Shown in pieces: positions 41,357-49,351 of a DNA stretch of 64,000 nt; position 1 is the first letter of the stretch, and each line of letters starts with the position of its first letter. The notes below the pieces were generated by a model. The model did not search any database. It was not told the origin of the DNA and saw only the letters and a program-made list of their open reading frames with translations. The stretch lies in the NCBI GenBank assembly GCA_964540135.1, contig CAZILK010000002.1:52997-116996 (forward strand), written 5' to 3'. The position numbers were made by a program, and so were the translations under genes. Source of the stretch: CAZCAQ01 sp964540135 (GTDB lineage: Bacteria; Patescibacteriota; WWE3; UBA101185; UBA10185).

Positions 41357-42142
41357 ATGCCAAACCACAAAAGATTCCAATTGATCTCACTTACAGTTTT
41401 AGTTCTTATAACAGGTCTTACTATAGCTTTTTTTATAAGTGTTAAGAGAAATGAAGGTAAAATTGTTCAGCAAAACACAATTGTAATTGAAAATAATCTG
41501 CCAGATACTAAAACTACTGGGAATGAAAGTTACAAAGCTTTGAATGTTAAGGTTGAGGACTATTTCTGGGATGTTGAAAAACGAGAGGATAGTGGTTTGG
41601 AACAATCAGAAATACCGGAAATTGTTGAAGGTGCAAATAAACTCCTTGCAGCAAAATTAGGTGAAGAGTTTTTTGATTCGTACGTGAAATACAGCCCAGA
41701 GAGATCTGCAAAGTATGGAAGTCTTGGTCAATACGACTTAACCTACATAGTTACGATACCTGAAAAAGATATCGCATTTAAAACAACGTCGCATCCGGTT
41801 GTTATTAATTTAAGTCTAAATCAAGACTTATCTTTAGTACTTCCAGAACAATTAGAAGACTTACCAAACTGCGTCTTATTGATGGATTGCCTAAGCTATC
41901 TTGATAAACAAGCAGCACTAGAAGCAGCAGCGAGTGATATCAAAAAAAGAAACATTAAAGTTACAGATATTACACTTGACTGGGATTTGAAAACTAAAGA
42001 ATGGTATATAAACTATTTAGTCTCGAAAGAAACTATGAAAGAGTGTGAATTTGATTTAGGAGGAAATGTTACTTTATACTTTGACGCTGTTAAAAACGAG
42101 ATTACAAAGACCGAAGAAGCGTGTAATGTTCCGGGGCTTTAA
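41357..42142 (+). CDS. Membrane-anchored hypothetical protein
   Basis: A 261-residue protein with one N-terminal membrane segment (about residues 8-29) and an extracytoplasmic part I do not recognise, rich in Glu/Lys and Tyr, with two Cys near 169 and 174 and another two near 245-258 that could form disulfides. A TAGACT box lies 6 nt before the ATG. It follows the nucleotidyltransferase gene by 53 bp on the same strand. Confidence 0.45.
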   Translation: MPNHKRFQLISLTVLVLITGLTIAFFISVKRNEGKIVQQNTIVIENNLPDTKTTGNESYKALNVKVEDYFWDVEKREDSGLEQSEIPEIVEGANKLLAAKLGEEFFDSYVKYSPERSAKYGSLGQYDLTYIVTIPEKDIAFKTTSHPVVINLSLNQDLSLVLPEQLEDLPNCVLLMDCLSYLDKQAALEAAASDIKKRNIKVTDITLDWDLKTKEWYINYLVSKETMKECEFDLGGNVTLYFDAVKNEITKTEEACNVPGL

Positions 42143-42163
42143 TTAATATAGATAAACACCGTG

Positions 42164-42751
42164 CTAATCAATGTAGTTATATAAGTCTTCGTGAACTCTC
42201 TTGTAAGTGACAAGCTCGTCTTTACTAAACCAAAGCTCTATTTCTCTTTCAGCCTCTTCAACACTTCCTGATGCATGTACTAGGTTATATATGTTTCTTT
42301 TACTGCTGTTTGCAGCAATAGCACTCTCAAGTGCAAAATCCCCTCTTATAGTTCCGGGTACTGCTTTAAAAGGCACTGTGTGACCTACAAACGCCCGAAT
42401 ATTCAACACTGCAGAAGGTCCTTCTAAAACCATCGCAATAACAGGCCCTGACTTTAAAAATGCAACATTATAGCCCCAAATTAGTTTCCCGATTTCAAGA
42501 GGATCTGCTGTTCCCATACTCGCTATAATATCAATATTATTTTCTTCACAGTCTTTAACTGTGTTATTACCCATACCAGTGAGTTGCTTGTCTGTTGTTA
42601 GATAGTGTTTTTTGACCATCTCGTCATTCGGTACAAGCATCTTAAGACCAACTATTTTAAGCCCAGCTCGCTCAAATCTATGAAGTATTTCCCCAGTGAT
42701 GCCTCTTTTAATAGCATCTTGTTTTAAGAGAACTAGCGACCTTTCAATCAT
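42164..42751 (-). CDS. ndk: Nucleoside diphosphate kinase
   Basis: A 195-residue Ndk that balances nucleoside triphosphate pools by a phospho-His mechanism. It has RSLVLLKQDAIKRG, the phosphohistidine in NIYNLVHASGSVEEAEREI (usual NxxHGSDS) and VGHTVPFKAVPGTIRGDF. It is about 45 residues longer than the usual 150, with an insertion around residues 55-95 (MGNNTVKDCEENNID). TAATCT lies 6 nt before the ATG. Confidence 0.88.
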   Translation of the reverse strand: MIERSLVLLKQDAIKRGITGEILHRFERAGLKIVGLKMLVPNDEMVKKHYLTTDKQLTGMGNNTVKDCEENNIDIIASMGTADPLEIGKLIWGYNVAFLKSGPVIAMVLEGPSAVLNIRAFVGHTVPFKAVPGTIRGDFALESAIAANSSKRNIYNLVHASGSVEEAEREIELWFSKDELVTYKRVHEDLYNYID

Positions 42752-42799
42752 GGAGTAAGATTAGCAAACTTGCATTAAAAGCACCACACTTTTTTAAAG

Positions 42800-43885
42800 T
42801 TACAACAGCTGCTCAGTCATTGTATAAGAACCATCAGCTCTCACTCTTAAGATACTAAATCTCGAAGTCTGCAAAAGCGACTGAGGTTTATCATTTATTG
42901 TCTTAGTAACTGCACCAACAACATAGTGCATCAAGCTCTCTTTTTGAGGATCAATATTCTCAGAAGATAAGTGGTGATCCCCGGCAATCACAGCTTTTAC
43001 GTTACTACTCCTAACTAATTCAAGCATGGCGTCTGCTTGTTCTCTAACAGTAAGAATATTCTCACCATCAGAGTTACCCATAACCTTATTTGATGGGTGA
43101 TACAAAGGTTGAGATAGTATGACAAAATCTGCGTCTGTTACTTCACTTTTAAACCAAGTAAAGTCACTCTCTGGTACTCTTGAGAAATTCCTACTGTTAT
43201 CAAAAACTACAAACTTCACGTCTCCCAGTTTAAAAGCGTGTTTATTATCTCCGAAAACTTTAATAAAATTTTCAGGTCCTGTAGTTTCCCATAAGTCGCG
43301 ATCGCCGGGTATAACATAGTAAGGAACAGAACTTAAATCTAATTCTTGTTTTGCCGCTTCTAAATCAGCAATTAACCCAAGATCGGTCACATCGCCGGTA
43401 TGAATTATTGCATCCACTTCTTGATTCTGTGCTAATATTAACGAAGCCTTTAAGTTTGATGAGTCGTTATGTGAATCTGCAAAAATAGCGATTGTAATAT
43501 TATCAGCCTCTGTCTTATTAGCAATGTCCTGCTCATCAGTGCTAATACCTGTAGATGTGCTTGTATCAGAAGCCTCTGCGTTGTTTTCTTGAGGGACCTC
43601 CTCTTCAACAGCAGCGGCAATCTCCTGGCGATTTACAACTTCAGAATTATATTTTTCATAGCCTTTTGTCAACATCCCGGCAACCTGCCCTACCTTTGAA
43701 TCAGCCGGAATTCTTCTTGAATAGTCATAAAAAACAAGCTGCGGATTTTTCTCTGATAAAAACTTCATACCGTAAGATATAGAGAAAACAAAAACAGATA
43801 TTATTGTTATAGATACAAACGACCTCGTAAACCTTGCAAATAAACTCTTCTTTTTAGTTGTCTCTGATGAGTGTCTTCTTAACAT
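42800..43885 (-). CDS. Calcineurin-like metallophosphoesterase, membrane-anchored
   Basis: A 361-residue protein with an N-terminal membrane segment (about 22-42), a Ser/Thr/Glu-rich linker, and a calcineurin-like phosphoesterase domain (about 125-340). Metal motifs are IAIFADSHND (DxH), IHTGDVTDLG (GD), YVIPGDRDLWE (GNxD replaced by GDRD), LYHPSN and IAGDHHLSS (GHxH type). It acts outside the membrane on an unknown phosphoester. It lies 1 bp from argS on the same strand. Confidence 0.83.
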   Translation of the reverse strand: MLRRHSSETTKKKSLFARFTRSFVSITIISVFVFSISYGMKFLSEKNPQLVFYDYSRRIPADSKVGQVAGMLTKGYEKYNSEVVNRQEIAAAVEEEVPQENNAEASDTSTSTGISTDEQDIANKTEADNITIAIFADSHNDSSNLKASLILAQNQEVDAIIHTGDVTDLGLIADLEAAKQELDLSSVPYYVIPGDRDLWETTGPENFIKVFGDNKHAFKLGDVKFVVFDNSRNFSRVPESDFTWFKSEVTDADFVILSQPLYHPSNKVMGNSDGENILTVREQADAMLELVRSSNVKAVIAGDHHLSSENIDPQKESLMHYVVGAVTKTINDKPQSLLQTSRFSILRVRADGSYTMTEQLL

Positions 43886-43886
43886 A

Positions 43887-45866
43887 TCAAACCTTTTCCG
43901 TAGCTTTTATACCTAAAATACTAAGCCCGTTATGTAATACTATTTTAACTCCATATGTTATGAAAAGTCTAAAATCTCGCAATTGTAACGGCTGTGAGGT
44001 TAGTACAGGCACATCATTATAAAAGTTATTAAACAATTTAGACAGCTTGAAAAGATACTCGCACAATATACTTGGTGCAAATTCCTCAGCGCTTCTTTTA
44101 ACAACTTCATCAAATAGAGCGAGATGTCGTAGTATTGTAGTCTCTAGAATTAAGGCATCTGAAAGCTGAAGTATCCCAAGATCTGAAAGACTAAGATCGT
44201 AAAGGTCTTCACTCAAATCAATACCTGCTTTAGAGATAAGCGTACTTGCACGGGCATGCGTGTACTGAACATAGGGACCTGAGAACCCTTTTATATTCAA
44301 AGCCGTGGCTAAATCAAACACAATGTCATTGAAAGTATTATATTTTAGAAATTCAAATTTAATTGCACCATTTCTAATAGCAATACTCGCTGCAAACTCT
44401 CCGAATTCTTTAGCAACTTTCTCATCAATAAGGTGAGTAAAATCAAGAATCTTTATGCCAACTCCTTTTCTACCGCTCATTGTATATTGATCTTTGGTAG
44501 CGTCTATCTTCAATCCTAGAAACTCCGCTGTCGCAGGGGATAGATATACAAATCCATAATTTATATGAAACATATTGTCAGACTGTGCTTTAAAACCAAG
44601 AAACTTTAAAGACTCTTTAACAGTGTTAATCGCATATGTCTGCTTCTGATCAATAACGTCAATTACGATATCAGCTTTGGAGTATGTTATATTATGACTC
44701 TCAGGTAATTTTACTGACTCACTGGATGTTTCCCATAACTCGGAAAGCTGAACTGTTTCGGGAAACAATTTGTAGTTAAAATCCTTAGACAAAAGACCAA
44801 ATTTCCACATATGATATGCAATATCTTTACCAGTATAAGTTGGGACCCCGTTAGCTCTTACTATAATCTTATCTACTTCGTGATCAGAGTCAGTTGGTAC
44901 AGAGGTCTCATCAGCTAATGAGTCGGGCTTAGTTTTTATCAACCAGCATCCTTTAGATTTACCCTCTGTTGCAAAATATACATTTGGATTTTTTTTCAAA
45001 ATCTCAAATGTCTCTTCCCACATTTTTAAATACACAATATCGCGTTCGTGGATAACTATATCGTAGGTTATATCTAGTCCGGTAAATGTTCTAAGTTGTG
45101 CAACAAGTATCTCATCTGCAAACAAAGCAACATCTTTTGAGACCTGGTTGTTTGGATCCTCAAGCACCTCAAGAATCTCACCTAGTCTAAGTTTTAAATC
45201 ATTGTTCGTGAGAAGTTGTTCTGAAATATCTGAATAAATATCCCAAGCATAATAATCAACACGAGGATATTCTGATCTTTTTATTTCGTTTAAAACTTTG
45301 GACCCTAAATACGAGGTAGCAACTTGCACACCTACATCATTTGAATAATATTGAACATTAACGTTATACCCTAAAAACTCATAAATATTTTTGATGAAAT
45401 CTCCGATAACTGCATTTCTTAGGTGCCCTATATGCGGTGCTTTATTCGGATTTACATTAGAATGCTCAAGCGCAACGTGTTTATTGTTACCAAAGTTACA
45501 TGACCCATAGGCATCTTTATTGACAATTACTCTTTTGAGTAATCTTAGTAACCAAGCTTGAGACAATTTAAAATTTATGAAGCCTGGTTGTGCAAATGCA
45601 ACAACCTCAAAGAATGCCACTTGAAACTCTGGATCGATACAAGAATATGACAACTCTTCTACCCTATAGCTTAGATTTTTAGCAATATCTAATGGAGACT
45701 GCTTTAGTGACTTAGCTAAAACCATAGCAATGTTACTGGAATAGTCTCCCCACATCTCATTCTCGGGGGACTCTACAAAAATATCAGCCGGAGCAACCTC
45801 CAGAGCATACACATCTTTAAGACCTGCGCTTATTAAATCTTGAATACTAGGTATGACACTCAGCAT
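43887..45866 (-). CDS. argS: Arginyl-tRNA synthetase
   Basis: A 659-residue class I synthetase that charges tRNA-Arg. It has the HIGH motif NPNKAPHIGHLRNAVIGDF, the Arg-binding NVQYYSNDVGVQVA, a KMSK-like MSGRKGVG and a C-terminal anticodon-binding helical domain (FSGPYVQYTHARASTLI). Family members are usually 550-600 residues; the excess is mostly in one insertion around residues 330-420 (KTKPDSLADETS to QLSELWETSS). TAAAAT lies 6 nt before the ATG. Confidence 0.93.
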   Translation of the reverse strand: MLSVIPSIQDLISAGLKDVYALEVAPADIFVESPENEMWGDYSSNIAMVLAKSLKQSPLDIAKNLSYRVEELSYSCIDPEFQVAFFEVVAFAQPGFINFKLSQAWLLRLLKRVIVNKDAYGSCNFGNNKHVALEHSNVNPNKAPHIGHLRNAVIGDFIKNIYEFLGYNVNVQYYSNDVGVQVATSYLGSKVLNEIKRSEYPRVDYYAWDIYSDISEQLLTNNDLKLRLGEILEVLEDPNNQVSKDVALFADEILVAQLRTFTGLDITYDIVIHERDIVYLKMWEETFEILKKNPNVYFATEGKSKGCWLIKTKPDSLADETSVPTDSDHEVDKIIVRANGVPTYTGKDIAYHMWKFGLLSKDFNYKLFPETVQLSELWETSSESVKLPESHNITYSKADIVIDVIDQKQTYAINTVKESLKFLGFKAQSDNMFHINYGFVYLSPATAEFLGLKIDATKDQYTMSGRKGVGIKILDFTHLIDEKVAKEFGEFAASIAIRNGAIKFEFLKYNTFNDIVFDLATALNIKGFSGPYVQYTHARASTLISKAGIDLSEDLYDLSLSDLGILQLSDALILETTILRHLALFDEVVKRSAEEFAPSILCEYLFKLSKLFNNFYNDVPVLTSQPLQLRDFRLFITYGVKIVLHNGLSILGIKATEKV

Positions 45867-45881
45867 GATGAAATTTTAACA

Positions 45882-46694
45882 TTAATCATATGTTTTTACT
45901 AAAACTAAGCCGTTTGAGGTATGCGATACCGGAACATCAAAAGCTTTCATAAGATCTAGAGATTCTTTAGCTGGATGTCCATACCTATTAGCAAACCCAT
46001 AAGAAACAACGGCTCTTTTAGGGTGTATTTTGACAAGCAGGTCTGTACTGAGTGTATCTTTTCCACCGTGATGAGGCATTTTTAAAACATCGATACCACT
46101 TTCATCAGCATCCAAAGGCGGTAAAAGCAAGTTACCCAACACCCTAGAGCTTACATCACCAGTATAAAGTACTTCAAAGTCCCCCACTGAAGCTAAAGCC
46201 ACAAGCGAGCAATCATTCACACTTATACTGCATTCCTTTGCAGCGGGCGGCCACAAAAAAAGGAACGATAGGCCAGAGTCATTGAAAGATACGCTTGTAC
46301 CATCTTGCGCTTCTGTAACAGAGCTCGAATTAACAAAAGAGTTTAATACTCTTGACCATATTTGTGTGTTGTAGTCTTGTCTTGAGTAAAAAACATAAGC
46401 AACCTTACATCTTTCAAGTATACGGTCAAAACCCCCTATATGGTCTTTGTGCGGGTGCGAAATTACAACAAAATCTATTCTGCAATTGAAGAAAGGGGAC
46501 AGGTTGTCTAAAAAATAATCCGCAGAGTAATCAGGCCCGCCGTCAATAAACCCAAGGAGATTTGACTGTTTAATAATCGAGGCATCGCCTTGACCAACAT
46601 TTAAAAAGTAAAAACCTGTAGCAGCTTCATAAGCAAAGTGCAGATAAACTAACCTGCAAACAAAATAAAGATAGTAAATAAGAATAAATTTCAT
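45882..46694 (-). CDS. Metallo-beta-lactamase-fold protein (ComEC C-terminal part)
   Basis: A 270-residue MBL-fold protein with NVGQGDASIIKQS, the metal motif VVISHPHKDHIGGFDRIL (HxHxDH), VLYTGDVS and KMPHHGGKDTLS. This is the usual C-terminal domain of ComEC, the DNA-uptake channel, here as a separate ORF overlapping the ComEC gene by 4 bp. The MBL domain is proposed to degrade one DNA strand. Confidence 0.85.
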   Translation of the reverse strand: MKFILIYYLYFVCRLVYLHFAYEAATGFYFLNVGQGDASIIKQSNLLGFIDGGPDYSADYFLDNLSPFFNCRIDFVVISHPHKDHIGGFDRILERCKVAYVFYSRQDYNTQIWSRVLNSFVNSSSVTEAQDGTSVSFNDSGLSFLFLWPPAAKECSISVNDCSLVALASVGDFEVLYTGDVSSRVLGNLLLPPLDADESGIDVLKMPHHGGKDTLSTDLLVKIHPKRAVVSYGFANRYGHPAKESLDLMKAFDVPVSHTSNGLVLVKTYD

Positions 46695-47716
46695 AGTAAG
46701 TCATCTCTCTTTTTGTATACCAGCAACGCAAATAGCAAGTAATAGACTACAAGAAAGCTACTTGAGATTTTAAAGTCAATAATTGAGTACTTAAACTTGG
46801 CAAAAAACGTAGCGCCTTCAACAAAATAATCAAGAAAAGGATAGATAAATAAAGACACGCTTCTCAAAACAAAATTACTGGGGATCACGACACTCAAGGT
46901 CACGAACAATAATCCTAAAACAGTAACGTTTGGAATAACCCAAAGGAGAACCGCGTTGGCAAAGGTTGATAGTATGTTAATAGATGTCAGTTTAAACGAT
47001 AGCAAAGGCCAAACTGCAAGCTGAGCAGCACAAGAAGCGGAGAAATCTTTCAAAACAATGTGATCTCTCCCAAAAACAGCAACTAGGAAGGTGTTTACTG
47101 GGGATGAAAACACAATAAGGCCTAATACGGCTAGGAAGCTTAGCTGAAAGCTTAAGCTAGAAAGCGAACCGGGATCTACAACACCTATGAAGGCTGCTAC
47201 TAGCACAAGTATATAAACTGAACCGACTTTTAACCCTAAATACTTTGCAAAATATATACAAGTTACCATCAACCAAGCACGAATAACCGGATAACCAAAA
47301 CCTGTGAATAATGCGTAAATTAACGTACCGATTTCTGCAATTAATAAGTTTTTTAATTTGTAGATAGAACCTAAAAGCTTTTCAACAAAACTAAATAACA
47401 ACACAATATTAAATCCAGATACGACCACTACATGGATAGTTCCCGAACGAAGTAAGATGTCGTTAAACGTAGGACTAGTTGATAATTTATTTAGCCCGAG
47501 AACTGTTCCAGCTAGTACCTCGCTGTGAGGACTTGGAAAATATCTCCTGAATCTTGCGTAAAACACGCTCCTACTTTTCTCAAAAGAACTACTAATACTA
47601 TTTAAGCTTTCGTTTTTGACCTGCTCCCTGCTCTGAAAGACACCAAGTCTTATTGATAGCAGCAACAAAAGAAGAGATATGACGAAATATGAATGTATTC
47701 TAGAAAACAATGTCAT
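46691..47716 (-). CDS. comEC: ComEC-type competence membrane channel
   Basis: A 341-residue protein with about nine membrane helices, the Competence domain of ComEC/Rec2. It shows LAGTVLGLNKLSTSPTFND, the IHVVVVSGFNIVLLFSF segment and GYPVIRAWLMVTCIYF. It lacks the usual N-terminal DUF4131 outer domain and its MBL domain is a separate gene. ComEC moves single-stranded DNA across the membrane. The start overlaps the comEA gene by 17 bp. Confidence 0.85.
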   Translation of the reverse strand: MTLFSRIHSYFVISLLLLLLSIRLGVFQSREQVKNESLNSISSSFEKSRSVFYARFRRYFPSPHSEVLAGTVLGLNKLSTSPTFNDILLRSGTIHVVVVSGFNIVLLFSFVEKLLGSIYKLKNLLIAEIGTLIYALFTGFGYPVIRAWLMVTCIYFAKYLGLKVGSVYILVLVAAFIGVVDPGSLSSLSFQLSFLAVLGLIVFSSPVNTFLVAVFGRDHIVLKDFSASCAAQLAVWPLLSFKLTSINILSTFANAVLLWVIPNVTVLGLLFVTLSVVIPSNFVLRSVSLFIYPFLDYFVEGATFFAKFKYSIIDFKISSSFLVVYYLLFALLVYKKRDDLL

Positions 47717-48431
47717 TCTTAATTTTTGTTAATGTACCTAGCGGTACACCAGACCTATCCGATAAATCCTGGAAGTCCTTATACGGCCTACCAGCAATAA
47801 TTTTAGCTACATAAACACTTCCTATACCAGGTAAGGTATCGAGTTCTTCTTGCGAAGATGCATTGATGCTTACTTTTGAGGTACTTTCCGGTGTCGAAGG
47901 ACTCGGCTTAATACCTGTTTGAGTTTTGACAGGTGCTTCAGGTAAAGATGAACTGGCAGTTTCAAATGATAAAATATTAGCGCTAGCTGAGCTAGTAGAC
48001 TGATAAATTTCCCATTCAAAGGGAATATAAATTTTAGCAGCGTCTGTTAACTTTTGAGCTAAATTAATATGTTTTAAAACCCAATGGCTGTCAGCAGACG
48101 AACTAATACCCCCAGCAAAGGTCAGGATGTCCCCTACTCTGCTACCGGACGGCAGTTCATAAAACCCTGGCTCCTTGACAGCACCTCCTATATCTACAAC
48201 TATACTGTCATCAATCTCATTAAGAATATCCTCAGATCCACTAGTCGTTTGCTCCGGTCTTGACGTAACAGTTAAAGCTGAGGGCTGTACTTTTGAACCA
48301 GGAATCTTGACTACCTGGTAAATTGAAAATGACGCAGAAAACACTGCCAATGAAAGAGATACTACAGATAGTATTGGTAACTTGTAGTGATCTAGAAGGT
48401 TAAAGAATAGTACAAGATCAAACTTTTTCAC
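47700..48431 (-). CDS. ComEA-like DNA-binding competence protein
   Basis: A 243-residue protein with an N-terminal membrane anchor (about 13-35), an SLBB domain (about 75-145, VDIGGAVKEPGFYELPSGSR) and a C-terminal helix-hairpin-helix (about 190-240, ASSQEELDTLPGIGSVYVAK). ComEA binds incoming double-stranded DNA outside the cell and passes it to ComEC. The start codon is GTG. It is the first gene of comEA-comEC-MBL. Confidence 0.87.
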   Translation of the reverse strand: MKKFDLVLFFNLLDHYKLPILSVVSLSLAVFSASFSIYQVVKIPGSKVQPSALTVTSRPEQTTSGSEDILNEIDDSIVVDIGGAVKEPGFYELPSGSRVGDILTFAGGISSSADSHWVLKHINLAQKLTDAAKIYIPFEWEIYQSTSSASANILSFETASSSLPEAPVKTQTGIKPSPSTPESTSKVSINASSQEELDTLPGIGSVYVAKIIAGRPYKDFQDLSDRSGVPLGTLTKIKNDIVF

Positions 48432-48500
48432 AAAATCTTTTAATCATAAAACTGACACCTCTTGAAGAACAGGCACTCTAGTTAAACTGGAAGCTCATTA

Positions 48501-48583
48501 TTCACCGCGTATTTACCGCTAATGATACGCGAACATAGCTAATCTTACTGCCGGGAATCTATTATTTACCGCATGTTTACCGC
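48501..48583. repeat. Four TTYACCGC direct repeats with 11-bp spacing
   Basis: TTCACCGC (48501-48508) and TTTACCGC (48512-48519), then TTTACCGC (48565-48572) and TTTACCGC (48576-48583). Each pair has an 11-bp period and the two pairs are 64 bp apart (six helical turns). They lie in the 210-bp gene-free gap between arsR and comEA; on the comEA strand they read GCGGTAAA. A TATAAT follows on the plus strand (48586-48591). They look like protein-binding sites. Confidence 0.55.
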
Positions 48584-48641
48584 ATTATAATGGAATAAAA
48601 TTAGATCAACACGGGTTTAACGTAACAAAGTTTGAATGGTT

Positions 48642-48941
48642 TTACTTCTCTAAAGCGGATTCTGCAATGATGTCTCTAAACAGAGGGGTTTTAATTAAGC
48701 TTTTAAATATACGCACTAGGCTTGGTTTATTTATTCTGTAAAAAACTTCTCTACCTTTTTTATCACTTTTTAAAAAGCCAAGCGATGCTAATACACGTAA
48801 GTGGTGGGATGCAAGGTTCTCTTCAACATCAAGGTTGTCAGCAACATAAGTTACATTCTGTTCCCCATCAGATAGCATTTGAATTATCTTAATTCTATTC
48901 GTATCAGACATTGCTTTTGAAAGTTTGTAGTAATTGAACAT
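48642..48941 (-). CDS. ArsR-family winged-helix regulator
   Basis: A protein of about 99 residues. It has LSKAMSDTNRIKIIQMLSDG, EENLASHHLRVLASLGFLKS and the wing KKGREVFYRINKPSL, the ArsR/SmtB fold. No CxC metal site is evident, so it may sense something other than a metal. The start is the ATG at 48941 (MFNYYKL), because TATATT lies 6 nt before it with TTGAAT 17 bp further upstream; a longer form would start within the promoter. It lies just downstream of the ATPase operon and could regulate that operon or comEA. Confidence 0.85.
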   Translation of the reverse strand: MFNYYKLSKAMSDTNRIKIIQMLSDGEQNVTYVADNLDVEENLASHHLRVLASLGFLKSDKKGREVFYRINKPSLVRIFKSLIKTPLFRDIIAESALEK

Positions 48942-48947
48942 ACTTGG

Positions 48948-48976
48948 AATATACAACCTTTATTGCTCTAATTCAA
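48948..48976 (-). promoter_or_regulatory. Promoter of the arsR-like gene
   Basis: TTGAAT (48971-48976), a 17-bp spacer and TATATT (48948-48953), 6 nt before the ATG. The -35 box lies in a CTAATT/AATTAG dyad (about 48968-48990) that could be an operator. Confidence 0.7.
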
Positions 48977-49068
48977 ATAATTATAATTAGAATATTGTTT
49001 GTACTCGAGAAACATTGTTGTAACAGCAACTCTAACTAAAAAAAGAGTACGGATATACTTACTACATT

Positions 49069-49347
49069 CTAAGTCTTTTTTATCTCTTCGAAGTAGGGAT
49101 CTAGATCTGAAACAAATACATTTACTAAATCGTTGCTAACAGAAAGGACAGCTGATTCAAACTGTAATTGAACTACCCTCACCGATGTACGAACAGTAAC
49201 CATTTTTTTAACTAAAGAAATGAAATTTTCGTGATAAGGTAATATGTCAAACACACCTTTATCATTAAAAGACGTGACTGACAGAGCATCCTCGTCAAAG
49301 AAAGTTTTTTTTCTATTTTTTATAACTACATGTAATGTAGTGCTCAT
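49069..49347 (-). CDS. atpC: F1-ATPase epsilon-like subunit, beta-barrel only
   Basis: A 92-residue protein with the epsilon N-terminal beta-sandwich plan (TLHVVIKNRKKTFFDEDALS, GVFDILPYHENFISLV, then short strands). It ends right after the barrel, so the C-terminal helical hairpin that inhibits ATP hydrolysis in ordinary epsilon (about 130 residues) is missing. In the canonical machine epsilon docks gamma on the c ring. It is the last gene of the seven-gene operon. Confidence 0.75.
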   Translation of the reverse strand: MSTTLHVVIKNRKKTFFDEDALSVTSFNDKGVFDILPYHENFISLVKKMVTVRTSVRVVQLQFESAVLSVSNDLVNVFVSDLDPYFEEIKKT

Positions 49348-49351
49348 GGTA

